NCBI GenBank assembly: GCA_020809705.1
Contig: CP085835.1
Span: forward strand, 1,488,001-1,552,000
Source: Calonectria ilicicola
Lineage: Eukaryota > Ascomycota > Sordariomycetes > Hypocreales > Nectriaceae
Direction: 5' to 3'
DNA: 64,000 nucleotides
A model generated the notes under the pieces. That model was given only the letters and a program-made list of their open reading frames with translations, was not told where the DNA came from and did not search any database. Below, piece after piece: positions 44,692 to 57,375 of the stretch; positions within the stretch are counted from its first letter, which is position 1, and every line of letters starts with the position of its first letter. Both the position numbers and the translations under genes were made by a program.

Positions 44692-47600
44692 AGGGCCACC
44701 ATTGTACTGAGTTACCGGATCTAAGGGGAGCCTACCCGAGCAATACTCAGCTGGTCGCAACACCAGGTTGCGAGGAGAACCTGATCTTTTCATCTCCAAG
44801 ATTCAGATAGCACCTTCGCCTCATTTGATTATTATTGTGCCATTTTACAACTTTTTTCTAAGGTCCGCTGCATCAGTTGATTCTGGTACAATATTGTGAT
44901 TTATGTAACTACACGCATACCAAGTGGTTGTTTTTTCAACTGCAGAATACAATGCCTATTACCTGGAGAGGCCGAGATTCTCCCAGAACCTCATTCTCTC
45001 TTGAGATACTTCAGGGTGTGGGTTTCCCTTTTTGTTTTACTTCTCCATTTACTGTAGATTTATTCCATGATGTCGAATCAACAACGAGGATGAACATACC
45101 CAATGTGCTATTGTCTTAGTTCCTTGCCCATTAATTTCCAAGATATTTCAAGATAGTAACCCCTTTTATTCAATAACATGATGCTGTCATTTAATCTTCA
45201 TATTCTGCCAATGATTGCTAAAGAGATCTCCAACCAACCTTTACCCTCACCTTCTCACAAGATCCACACACACTGCCACTCGCCTATGATTATACCACAA
45301 CTCTCCTCCTACTGGTGCATCTTTTGCTACGTTGATGACCTCATATATTTGAAGTTGTCATCAGTGTTCGAGTAGAAACCAATATGGCCTGCAATATCAA
45401 GCACCGTAATCGCATTGCACAGAATTCATAATCTTGGTAGCCGTCAAGGAGCATGGCACATCACAGGCTCCGTTGTAGACCCCCATCTCCTGCACTCAAG
45501 AAACATACTACGAAAGTAACAATCAGAGGGTCAAGCGAGAATAATTCAGAATACCAGAGAAAGGCCCTGTACGAGAAAACCACTGGTCATAAGCAAGGGA
45601 CAGTCGATTACTAACGACGTATTCGTAGAGCACGGGAGATGGCCAGCGACGGTGCTGCTGTCAGAGGAAACACTAGTTGGTTTTACAAGCGGAGAAAACA
45701 ACATGAAAGGAGTCTCAGGGTTAAGGAATAGGACTTGAGTTAAGTTGTGCAGACCATATCTCAGCCAAAAGCCACCGGCCCGGACAGACAAGCTTTGCCA
45801 ACGCCACAACAGCGAATGTTAGTTCAGGTGATCGAGGGGAGCAATTAATCCGTAGTTAGCCCCAGTCTACGGCCTAAAAAACACCGACCACAGCCTCCTC
45901 TAGATATTCAGGTTCAGAGTGCTGTTGTCGAAGTTGTCCACAAGAATGCAGTTATGGCTGTCGGTCATGCGCCAAGAAATGCTGGTGCAATGTAGCTGCA
46001 TCATGCCGGGGTTGACAGACAAAATGCGGTTATCCCATATGCTGAAACCGATGCAATGCTGGCTATTTCCATCTCAGTTCTGAAGCCATCTCTCTCGTCA
46101 AGGCATTAACTACCTTGGGTTGTTATTGATTGATAGCTTGAGGCTTAGGAGCGTTGCTGTTCATGCAGATAGGTTCAAGAGTGCGGTTAAATATAACTTC
46201 GCCTTTGACTTTGAAGTCAAATTTAGCATAGTATTGGTTTTTGCCGACCTCTCTGTATTCTAGATATACTTACACTGCATGGTGCCGAGAAAAACCTGGC
46301 CTAGTTCAAGGAGGATCTACGAAGTCAGGGTCGAGCGCAGTCATGCCGGCTACCTCGGATTCCTGGCGCTGCTTTGCGGTCGCTATGGACGGGAATATAG
46401 AAAGCAATTGAGAACAAGACCCATATCACATGTGGGCGGAAAAAGAGGAACCTTGAGGTACTTTGTGAGAGTCCTGAGAGCATTTGGTTTTTAGGCATAC
46501 CCAAAATTACCGATCGAATATGTCTTAGCTACTGCAATCTGACTTCCCCGTCTTACTCCACACTGGATATATGCCTTAAATTCAACCGTCTGCGTTATAT
46601 AGTTTGCAGTCATAATCTTAACTGTAGTAGTAGACTCCTCTATTCAGGGTGCTGATCGGAGTTGAGGCACACATCAAACTTAAGGAACAGAATTAGTACG
46701 GATTTTTCATCTTTACAAGGCACATAGAATGGTACTCGCTCAACTTTTCTATCAATATCCTAGGAGCTAACAGGATATTCAGCCTCTATTGCCTTTGGTG
46801 CGCCCGAGCGTGCGTAAATCAGAAAGCTCGCTGCCTAGCGAGTAATGCTTCAAATGATGGTCTGTCTATATTCCTCAAGACAAGCTTTGATGCATACCTC
46901 TCTACATTTGGGCCCTTGGAATAATGAAAAGACTGTCCGTCAAAACATTTACATATAAGACGTAAGTATACACAGGCTGCGATCTCACTAAGCTTGCTCA
47001 ACGATACCAACGAGCTTCTCCTGCGATTTACGATCACTCCCGGGACTCTGTCTTAGGCTACGGAGGAGGATACAGCTCAAAGTGCGCCCAAGAAGGTCGA
47101 CGACATGAACCTTGTCGAGAGCACCATGGGGAGCCATCTACGTTTGTAGAGCTTACACCCGGTACCAGCAGAGAGCAACCGCTCATTGCCGCTATCCACC
47201 AATCTACTTGTACCTATAGCTTCTAACCACGAACTCCAGACCCGACACCAAATCGGTGCCGATCACAACCATCACAGCCCGCGTTAACCCTTCTCAGTTC
47301 AAACGGACGGGGATCTACAGCAGCGGGCTGGATGGCATCGTGGTGGTCAGCCTTGCAATCAAAAATGATCTATCGTTGATCAAGACTCATTGTTACAATA
47401 AATACCTGCTCACAGGTAATGTGATTAAACAGTCATTTTCACTCTAAGCTTCGAATACGACATAAGGCTCGATTTCCATTTCTCTATCAAGTACCAGGGG
47501 TGAATTTCCCAAATTTTCCGGTACGTTCGTTGCGCAATTGTAAGGATTAGTCGTCTGCTGAACCCGATGGTGACTCTAAGGGCGCCCTCCTCGCTCCAAT

Positions 47601-48960
47601 GGGCCTTTACCTGGCAATCGCACAATGGATCAAGACAATACATATGGACATCTACGACAACAGGACAGGTACACACCGAATCCAGGTCATCTACGGGTCA
47701 CCCAGTCCATGACGAGGCCAACCTTCATCCCTCACCCACCAATAACAAATAACACGCCAATCTGTCTGACGCTGACATTATAAGGGTCATCTCAGCTGCA
47801 CAGATACATGCAATAACCTGAGATCAAATCTGCAGCAGTACCACGCGCGTCTCTGTCGCCGTTGTCAACAAAGGCAAAGGAAACGTGGGCGTTGGGTTCC
47901 CTACTCGACGACTCAATCCACAAACTAATCTTGAGAACCTTTGCACGATGTCCATGTCGCGAATCAACGATAGGGTAGGCCGGCCGACCGCGCTCTCAAT
48001 GGCGGCCAAACTGGCGTTGGGACGAATGCGATTGGGATAATGAATGCCGTGGTCAAAAATGTATCCCTTTAGAGTAGTGTTGTGTTGCCCACCCTGAGCG
48101 CATCTGTTGTTGTTCGGTTATTGGGGAGAATGCCATTGCATGTTTCTTGTCAAAATGCATGCGTCGCTCACTGCCACCACAACAAATTTAGGCTGAGGCG
48201 CCTAGCTGTGCCAACCATAGAGCTACCTACTTCACACCAGACTGCCCCAGCACCGTCGAGTATCATCGGGTATCGTCCTCTCTATTCCTCCTCTCATTTC
48301 AAAACTGGTTTGGGTTTCAATCTTCGTGGAGAGAGGTTTGGCCTTGGGCAGCCCTGGACCCGTAAGTGGTCGAGCGACGGCAAGCAGCACGTACTAGTTG
48401 CTCACACCCGCCCTTCGTCCCCAGGTTGTAATGGAAACGAAACCTCGTAGCGCTATTTGAATCACAATCCGTCCACACGTTATTCTACGAGAAATCGACA
48501 TCTCCTACCCCACTGCCAAGAAGAACATGATCGAGCTTGGCAGGTCACATGCAACATCAAGAGGTCAGTGATGGAATTCTCACTGCCATCATTTCTGGAA
48601 AGCATGCTGATTCGTCTAGCATTCTCATTCGCTCATCATCTTGATTCCAAGCCGCTCAACCATGACCTGGTGGGATTCTGACACAGGCGGTGCCTCAGCT
48701 TGGCAGCAACATCCATCCTGTCGTCACCATCTCTGCCTTTACGAGGGCCTTGAAAGGCGCCCTAGAAATCATTTGAGATGTCTCCGTGCTGGTTGACATC
48801 AACGACGACGAGGCCCCGACGGCAAGGCCCCGACGGCAAGGCCGGCACTACTACCTACTTTGCTCCTTGTCCTGTGACGCTGTTTTTTTTTTTACCAGAA
48901 GACATGAGGGCAGTGGTAATTCCCCCACTGAAACACCATTCAGAGATGAATGACAACTGA
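44692..48960. other. No supported gene over 4.3 kb
   Basis: Only short frames, none with a domain or a credible intron. A minus-strand stretch at about 47800-48000 (AKVLKISLWIESSSREPNAH) is coding-like and continues in broken form to about 47450; it is probably a relic of an unknown gene. A 14-bp tandem duplication (GGCCCCGACGGCAA) lies near 48815-48842. Confidence 0.4.
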
Positions 48961-48969
48961 CGGTCAGTT

Positions 48970-49784
48970 CACGAGAAAAGGGTGGTGCTCTTCACCCTCC
49001 TCCGAGCTGCTGCCGCTCCTGTCGCCACCCGCCGTGGTACCCCCAGCAGTGCCACCCCCAGCAAGCTCCGTGATATCGCCCTGCCACTGTCTGCCGTGGC
49101 AGTCCTAGTGATGGGACTCCTGTCGCCAAGGGTGCTCTGCACAAGAGAATTGTGATTCTCAAAGAGACCGTCTTCGGCTTGGGGGGGGAACGCGATCTCT
49201 ATCGAAACAAGGTCCGTGGTGTCGACTCGCCGCTGTTCCCGTCATGTCCACCGTTGTACCAATATGGCCAAGGTTGCTGGCCCCGAACAGGGTCTGCAAA
49301 CGAAAATGCCACTCTCAAGAAGACCATCATTGATATGGAGAAGAAGCATGATACTAACTTGCTCTTGCTCCCGGCGCCGCTCCCGCTACCCAGCGCGGTG
49401 CTCTGAGTGGACCTCGTGTCGCCAAGGCCGCTGGCCCTAGAAGAGCTGCTCTAGAACAAGAGAATGCCGCTCTCAACGAGCCTAGCTTTGGTTTGAAGAA
49501 GCAACGAGATTTCTATTTGATTAAGCTTCGTAACATCTACCTTATGCTGCTCCTGTTGCTGCTGGTTATAGTCTCAGCAGTGGACCTTATGTCGTCAAGA
49601 CTACTGTACCGTAAAAAAAGTCCACCGTTGAGGGAACTGCAGTCAACCTGGACGGGGAACGTGATTTCTCCTTTAACACCACACCTTGGTGGATTTTCGA
49701 CTTGAGAGGCGAGAGGATGGTCTGATCAAGCAGACCCAAAACATCTTGTACTCGACAGAGGAGGGATTGGAGATTCACCATTAA
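48970..49784 (+). pseudogene. Decayed EB1/Mal3-type microtubule plus-end protein
   Basis: An Ala/Pro/Arg-rich linker (RAAAAPVATRRGTPSS) is followed by EB1 coiled-coil blocks in three imperfect copies: KETVFGLGGERDLYRNKV (about 49162), NATLKKTIIDMEKKHD (about 49306) and ENAALNEPSFGLKKQRDFYL (about 49461). The consensus in EB1 proteins is LKETV-GLE-ERDFYF-KLRDIE. The end (49712-49784) reads EDGLIKQTQNILYSTEEGLE, which matches the EB1 C-terminus closely. Frame changes and stops separate the blocks, and no calponin-homology domain was found upstream. EB1 normally tracks growing microtubule ends; the functional gene must be elsewhere. The relic lies about 270 bp from the RIP-mutated block. The three copies suggest local tandem duplication before decay. 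Confidence 0.7.
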
Positions 49785-50058
49785 GTTTGTCTGAAAGATC
49801 AAGTGTAACTAAAATTTCCCTGCGACTCCTTTCGGGACCAAATGAACTTTGGTGAGGTACTATGTGTGTGTGTGTGTGTTATATTTCCGTCTTGCGGGCA
49901 CAAAGTCTCCGCCAACCTCTTATAGGAGTAAAAAGATGTGCTAGGCTAGTAGGATAATTATTTAATATATTTAAATATTTAATATTATATCTGAAATACT
50001 ATATATTATTTTCTTCCTTAAGGTTTAGGGTAAATAGTTTTAATTAATTAAAGGTTAT
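49785..50058. other. Boundary from normal to AT-rich DNA, with (TG)9
   Basis: No gene. A (TG)9 microsatellite is at 49862-49879. Base composition changes abruptly from about 49945 to nearly pure A/T. The last five bases (GTTAT, 50054-50058) are the left target duplication of the LTR element that follows. Confidence 0.7.
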
Positions 50059-50448
50059 TGTTACGACCCATATTATACCCAGGGCGGTCTAGGATAGCAG
50101 AATGCCATACCCTATAAAAAACCAGCTACCCTATAGTTACATACAACCAATCAAACAAGAAGTGATAAAGGCGATTGTTATGATAAGTGTAAAAGGTGTT
50201 ATACTTAGTGTATTAAGTGTACTATATATATTAAAATAGGATAGTAATATATAGATGGATTAGATTTTATTATAAGGAATAGAATTAATTAATTTTTAAT
50301 ATAATTTAATTATTTTAATTATAATTAATTATTATTTAATATAATACTTTTATTATTTTATTTATTATAATATATTTAATTATTTTATTAATAATAAATT
50401 CTTTATTTTAATTAATTTATTAAATTAGGAATTAATTAGATTATTATA
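50059..50448 (+). repeat. 5' LTR, 390 bp
   Basis: Starts TGTTACGACCCATATTATAC. The outer (left) about 130 bp keep many G and C; the inner part is nearly pure A/T, for example TTAGGAATTAATTAGATTAT against TTAGGAATTGACCAGACCGT in the 3' LTR. Confidence 0.88.
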
Positions 50449-53400
50449 TATTAAAAGCTTTTATTTAATTAATTATTTATATTAATAATTAAGTAATAAT
50501 AATATCTAGAAAAAACCTTATTATAACTACTTTTTTTAATAATATTAAATTAATTATAGAATTATAATAAATTAAAAAAAAACTTATAAATATATAAGCC
50601 TAACTTAAAGTAAAAAAAATTAAAATTATTATAATTAAAGAAAGTAAAGATAAAAATATTAATAAAATTCTAAGACTTTTAATCTTAGAACCTTTCCTAG
50701 AAAAAGCTACCAATATAATCCTCTTTCTTACCTAAATAAAAGAATATTTCTACTTCTTCCTAACCTAACTAGTAACTCTTAAAGCCTAAGTATTATATAT
50801 TAAAACCCTTCTTTAAGAAGATATAGAAGTATAATTTAAATTTATTATAAAAGATTATTTAGAAAATAAGGATAATATTAAATAAATTAAAGAAATTTAA
50901 AAAATTTTTAAAAATTAAGAAAATTTTAAGATTATTATTAAAAATAATTTTAATATAATTAATATAAAATAATAAATTATAAATTAATTATATAAGCTTA
51001 AATAAATAAAATCCTATAATTAGTATTTAATTAAATTTAAAAGAATTATAATATAAATAATTTAAAATAATAATATATTAATAAAACTTTATTATAAAAG
51101 TTTAAAAAATAAAATTAAGGATAAAATCTATAAGAAAGATTAGTTAAAAAACTCTTAAAGTATATTAAAAGTACTATTAAAATTAATAAAAGATAATTTA
51201 ATTAATATAAAAAATATATCTAAAATAATAAAAACCTATATATTTTAAATAAAGAAAAAACCTAAAATAAGTAATAAAGCATTATATATAAGATTTATTT
51301 AGGACCAATAGAATTTAATATTATTTAAAATTATAATAAAAGTAAGATCATTTACTTCAATTATAAAAAGAAAGAATATAAATCCTTTAAATATTACTCC
51401 TTAAAAATAGAAAATTAATTTAAATCTATATTAAAAGAATAGAAATAACTTAATATTATAAAAACTTAATAGACCTTAGTACTAAAAGAAAAAAGAATAT
51501 TATAAAAAAAGTTATTTTTATTATTATTAAGAAATATAAATTAATTATTATAATTAAATAATATATAAAAAATTATAAATTATATAAAATAAAATTCACT
51601 TTATAATAAAAAATTAATAAAACTATTCAAAAAGTATAATTAACCTAATAAAAAGGCTAATCCTACCTTCCCTATAAATGGTTAGAATGAGCCAAGAAGA
51701 TAAAAATCCTTACATCTATCCTAAATATATATACTAATAAAGCACCAATATAGTAGAATACTTATATTTATAATAAAAATAAAAATAAAAAATAGATAAT
51801 TAATATTAAAAAAATAACCTAATAAATCAAGAAACCTTTATAAGATAAAAATAAAGTCTTCCTACTTATATAAAGTAAATAACAATTAGAAAACCATAAT
51901 CCCTAACTTATCCAATATAAGAAGGATAACCTTAAATTAAATATAATATATAAAAAATATAAAAATATTTTATAAATAAGCTATTACAATTATAATTACC
52001 TTTAATATATAAAATAAAAATAATATATAATATACTTTTTTATTAAAATAAAAAATATAATTATTTATTATATTTATAAAAAATACTTTAATTAATATAA
52101 AATAATAAAAAAAACCCTTACTACTAGTTCATTATATTAAAACTAAATAAGCCTAAGTTCTCTAATTATAGTAAGCTACCCTAGAATAAATATTAAGATC
52201 TTAAATATAATATTTATATAATAAATAAAGCAATAGCCTAATACCAAATAAAACCAAAAAACAAATAAAGCCCCTTATAAAAGAGCAACAAAAGCAGCTA
52301 GGGCAATAACCCCTAAAATTACTAAAAGAACTCCCTAAAAAAGCTCTATACTCTACAACTAAAAAGTAACCCTAATAATAATTAGAAATAGAAATAAAGA
52401 TTAAAGGAAAATAATATAATACTATAATAAATAATAGAGCTAAGTAAAATTATATAAATCCTTAAATAATTAATAAATTTTAGCTATTATAAATAATAAA
52501 AATTAATCTATATAAAATTATTAATATAAAAAAAATATCTTTTAAATATAATAATAATATTATAAATAAGAAGATTAATTATTTAAAAGTCTTTATTAAA
52601 GAAAAGAACTAAGAAATAATCTTTAATATTATTAATATTAGATAATATAATCTAATTTTAAAATATCTATAATTATACTAATATAATCCTAATATTTACT
52701 AATATACTAGCTAGGTATAAATACTTAAAAAATATAATATAATTAGTAATATTTTTATAAAAAATAATAAAAGATCTTAAACTTTTAACTTTAATTAAGT
52801 AAAAGATATAAATAAAAGAGAATCTTTATTATTTAAAAAAATAAAATATAAATATAAAAATAATTAAAAAAAATAAAAATAATAAATAATTATTTACTTT
52901 AAAAAATAATTTTAATAAATTAATAAAAACTTTAAAAAAATAAAGACTAAAGTAAAAATAAATAGATTATATAATATACCCTTATAATACTAAATCTATA
53001 AAAAGCTTTTTATAAAAGAACTAGATATTGAATTACTTAAGTTTAGTTAATAGGATTATAAAATTGTCCTTAAAGATAGATCTAATATTTAATTTTATCT
53101 TATTTATAATCTTAATTAAATTAAGCTTAATATCTTAAAGGAATATATTTAAGATATACTTAAAAAGGGATATATTTATATTTTAAATTTTAAAGCTAAT
53201 TATCCTATTATATTTATATTTAAGAAAAATAAGAAATTATATTTTATTATAAACTATTAATAGTTTAATAATATTATTATTAAAAATTATATTTTATTAT
53301 TATTAATTAATAAAATAAAGAATTATCTTTATAAAGTTAATATTTTTATTATATTAGATCTTAAAGAAATATATAATCTTATTTATATTAAAAAAAATAT

Positions 53401-56400
53401 AAATAAAAAATTACTTTTTAAATAAAGTTTAAATTATTTAAATACCTAATTATATTTTTTAAACTTATAAATATATTAGCATTATTTTAATAAATAATAA
53501 TCAATATATTATAAGAATATTTAAATATTTTTATTATTTATTATTTAAATAATATTTTTATTTTTTTTAAAAATAAAAAAGAATATAAAGAATATATTTA
53601 TAAGATCTTAAAAGCCCTTTAAAATACCAAACTCCTAATTAAACTAGAAAAAAGTAAATTCTACATTTAAAAAGTAGAATTTCTAAAATACATTATTAGC
53701 CCTAATAAAATTTATATAAACTTAAAGAAAGTTATTATAATAAAAGATTAAAAGGAACCTATTAATATAAAGAAAGTATAAGCCTTTTTTAGATTTATTA
53801 ATTATTACTAAAGATTTATTAAGGGATTTAATAAAATCACTTTAAGTATAATAGAACTAATTAAAAAAGGAATTACCTTTTAATAAAAAAATAAAATATA
53901 ATAATTATTTAAAATTATAAAAAATATTATTTTAAAAGAACCTATCCTTATAATATTTAACCCTAATAAGCCTATAAAGCTAAAAATCAATATATTAGAT
54001 TTTATTTTAGGGGCCTAGATTGGATAATAAGATGAATAAAAAAACCTATATTTTATAATATTCTACTTATATAAACTATATAACCTTAAGCTAAATTACT
54101 TTATTTATAATAAAGAATTCCTTACTATTATTAATACTTTTAAAGAATTCTAATAATATCTTTTAAAAAGTAATTATAAAATTATAATATATATTAACTA
54201 TAAAAATATTATTTACTTTATAACTATTTAAAAACTTAATAAAAGGCAACTACAATATATAGAATATCTATTTAAATTTAACTATTAAATCATTTATATT
54301 AAAGAAACTAAGAATAGCTGTGCTAATACAATCAGCCGCCAACCTAACTATAATACAAAAAAACCAAAAATATAGAAAAAACTATTAATCTATAATACTA
54401 ATAAAGAACTAGAATAAACCCCAATTAATAAAATAATAATAAAAATAAAGAAAATAATTATTATTATAAAAGTAAGGAGATTACTATATATAACTAGAAC
54501 TACTACTATAGAAATACTAATATAATAAGTAGAATAAAGTAATCTATTACTAAGGAAAATTAAAGAATATAATCTAGTACTTCTAGAAGAAGAAAAAACA
54601 AACTATTTATAAGTATTAGAAGAATATTAAATAGAATTAATAAAGGATATTCATAAATATCCCTTATATAGCCATAAAAGTATTAATAAAACCCTTAAAT
54701 AAATCAAATAAACATTTTCCTTTAATAAAATAAAAAAGAAAGTTAAATAAATATATAAGAAATATAGCCTATATTAATACTTTAAAAAACCAAAATATAA
54801 ACTATATAGATTATTATAATCATTCCTTATTATATAATAACTATAGGATTTAATTATAATAGATTTTATTATTAACCTTCTTTTATTAGTAAACCTTATT
54901 ATAAAAATATATTATAATAATATTTTTATTATTATTAATCATTTTATAAAAGTAATATATTATCTCTTTTATAATAAAGTAATAAAAGAAAAATAATTTA
55001 CTTATTTTTTCTTTTAAAATATAATTATTATATATAAACTATTAATTAAAATTATTTTAAATAAAAAATAATTATTTATATCTAAATTTTAATAAAGCCT
55101 AATATTTTTAATAAGATTAAACTATAAGCTAAGCATAATCTTCTACCTTTAAATAAATAAACAAATTAAATACTAAAACTAGGAAATTAAGTAATATCTA
55201 TAATATTATATTAATTATAAACAAATTAATTAAGTAAAAAAATTATCTATTATATAATTAATATATAATATATTCTATAATTATAATATTAAAATAATAC
55301 TAATAAAAACTAACTTTAGCTTTATACTAGATATCTATTAAACCCTTTTAAAAGATATAATTTAAGTAAAAGTTATAATTAAGTTAAATAATCTAAGAAA
55401 ATTATATAAAAAAATAAAAATAGAACTTAAGTTTATTTATAATATAATAAAAAGATATTATAATCTAAAAAGATTAAAAGGATTATTCTTCTTAAAGAGA
55501 GATATAATCTACTTAATAATAAAAAATCTTATAATAAAAAAATAAAATAAAAAAATTAACTTTATATAAATTAAATTATACCTAATTAAAAGAAAAATAT
55601 TAAAAAATAATTATAAACTTAACCTCCTAGATAATATTAAAATTTACTTTATCTTCTATATTTCATTATTAGAACCTAGTAATAATATCTAGATAGATAT
55701 AAGACCTAAATATAAACCCTAAATAAAAAACCTAGAAGACTAATAGAAAGTTAAGAAAATATTATAAAGAAAAAAGGAAAATAAAAAATTCAAAATTAAA
55801 TAAAAAAACTATAAAAAAACAACCTAAGAACCTACTAAATACCTTATATATTATTCAAAAATATTAAAAACATTTTTTTAATAAATAAAAAAAAATTAAT
55901 ATTAATAATATATAATATTAATATTACCTTTAAAAAAGACCTTCCTCTACTATAATCTTAATCTCTACTACCTTTATTACTTTAATATCTTACTTTTCTA
56001 GATTATTTTCTAATTTCTTTAAGTACTTTAATTTAATAAATATTATTATTATTTAAGATTAGGTTTTTAAAATAATTTTTTAAAAAGTTTTTAAAGAAGT
56101 ATATAATAAATTTAATTTATTTTATATTTTTAAATATTATTAATATAACTTTTTTTTTTTTAATAATATAAAGAATTATTATTATTAATATATTAAGCTA
56201 GCTAGATAAAGAATAATAAAATATATATAAGCTATATTCTCTATATCTATATAATTATAACTTTTATAACTCTAAATATACTTAAAATAATAAATTAAAC
56301 CTTTATCTATTATATAAAAAAGGCTAGTATTTATATAATATATATAAATTATAATAGATATTTTAAAAAAATTAATATAATTAATAAGACTTTTAATTTT

Positions 56401-56556
56401 ATAATTCTTATAAATAGAAGATATTTTTATTATCTTACTTAATATAATATTAATATAATAAAATAATTATAAATTTAAGTTTAAATAATATATATAAAAA
56501 AATCACTACAATCTATTATACCAGCCTTAAGAACAAGACTAATAAAAAAAATATTA

Positions 56557-56946
56557 TATTATAACCTATATTATACCTAAGGCAGTCTAGGATAGTAGAA
56601 TACTATACCTTATAAAAAACTAATTACCTTATAATTATATATAACTAATTAAATAAAAAATAATAAAAATAATTATTATAATAAGTATAAAAGATATTAT
56701 ACCTAGTATACTAAGTATATCACATATACTAAAATAAGATAATAGTATATAGATAGATTAGATCTTACTATAAGGAATAGAATTGATTAGCTTTTAATAC
56801 AACTTAATTACCTTAATTACAATTAATTATTACCTAATATAATACTTCCATTGCTCTATTTACTATAACACGCCTAACTATCCTGCTAACAATAAACCCT
56901 TCATTCTGATTGGTTCATCAAGTTAGGAATTGACCAGACCGTTATA
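56557..56946 (+). repeat. 3' LTR, 390 bp
   Basis: Same length as the 5' LTR. Its inner (left) end is A/T-converted (TATTATAACCTATATTATAC), while its outer about 75 bp retain G and C (CCTTCATTCTGATTGGTTCA), the mirror image of the 5' LTR. Confidence 0.88.
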
Positions 56947-56951
56947 GTTAT

Positions 56952-57246
56952 AGTATATAAGCTAGATATAAAAGTATTATATATAGATATTTATAATATA
57001 GTTTATATATATATATTTTATTTTTTTTTATTTTTTTATATTTTTATTTAATAATTTATTATTATATTTTTATTTTAATTTTTTTATTTGATATTAAAAT
57101 ATTAAAAATATAATTTTTTATTATTTATTAATATTATTATTATTTTTTTATATAAAATAAATAATTTTTTATAAATACCTGGTGGGTTAAGTAACTAGCG
57201 CGCAGGCTAGGTAAAATAAGCCCCCACCTCTCCCCTAGAGAGATAG
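56952..57246. other. Spacer between two retroelements, with a GC-normal island
   Basis: 56952-57175 is pure A/T low-complexity sequence. 57178-57246 (CCTGGTGGGTTAAGTAACTA onward) has normal composition and no RIP signature; it is single-copy sequence as far as this window shows and directly abuts the next LTR. Confidence 0.6.
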
Positions 57247-57347
57247 TGTCACAGGCTGAAGCCTGGCAGAGGATTACGGCTATGCCGTATCCACCTAGAT
57301 TAAGCTTTATGACTATATTAGTAGCGAGGGTATACTAAGGTATATAT
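57247..57347 (+). repeat. Left LTR of second element, ~100 bp
   Basis: Aligns with 62398-62500 with mostly C/T and G/A differences; the left copy is the less mutated. The right end is approximate because both copies become A/T-only. Confidence 0.7.
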
Positions 57348-57375
57348 AATTAGAAGAATATATTCTTCTAATTAT
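57346..57375. repeat. 30-bp perfect palindrome
   Basis: ATAATTAGAAGAATA followed by its exact reverse complement, TATTCTTCTAATTAT, with no spacer, at the right edge of the left LTR of the second element. It could form a cruciform. No matching copy is seen at the right LTR. Confidence 0.8.

Larger units (their letters stand above)
50059..56946 (+). mobile_element. Complete RIP-mutated Ty3/gypsy LTR retrotransposon
   Basis: Two 390-bp LTRs (50059-50448 and 56557-56946) in direct orientation bound a 6.9-kb AT-rich interior. GTTAT flanks both ends (50054-50058 and 56947-56951), a 5-bp target duplication. Degraded + strand translation shows the order reverse transcriptase (FKKNKKLYF near 53220), RNase H end (NSCANTISRQPNY at 54313), integrase (about 54650-55150) and a chromodomain-like end (about 55720-55850), the Ty3/gypsy order. 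Almost every C has become T except before C or T, and the reverse on the other strand, the pattern of RIP. Dozens of stops leave no coding capacity. Confidence 0.88.

Noticed and set aside
50200..57170. CRISPR-like or satellite arrays in the AT-rich region
   Set aside because: Recurring TTAATTA/TATTATT words are low complexity without constant spacers; CRISPR is not expected in a fungal genome.
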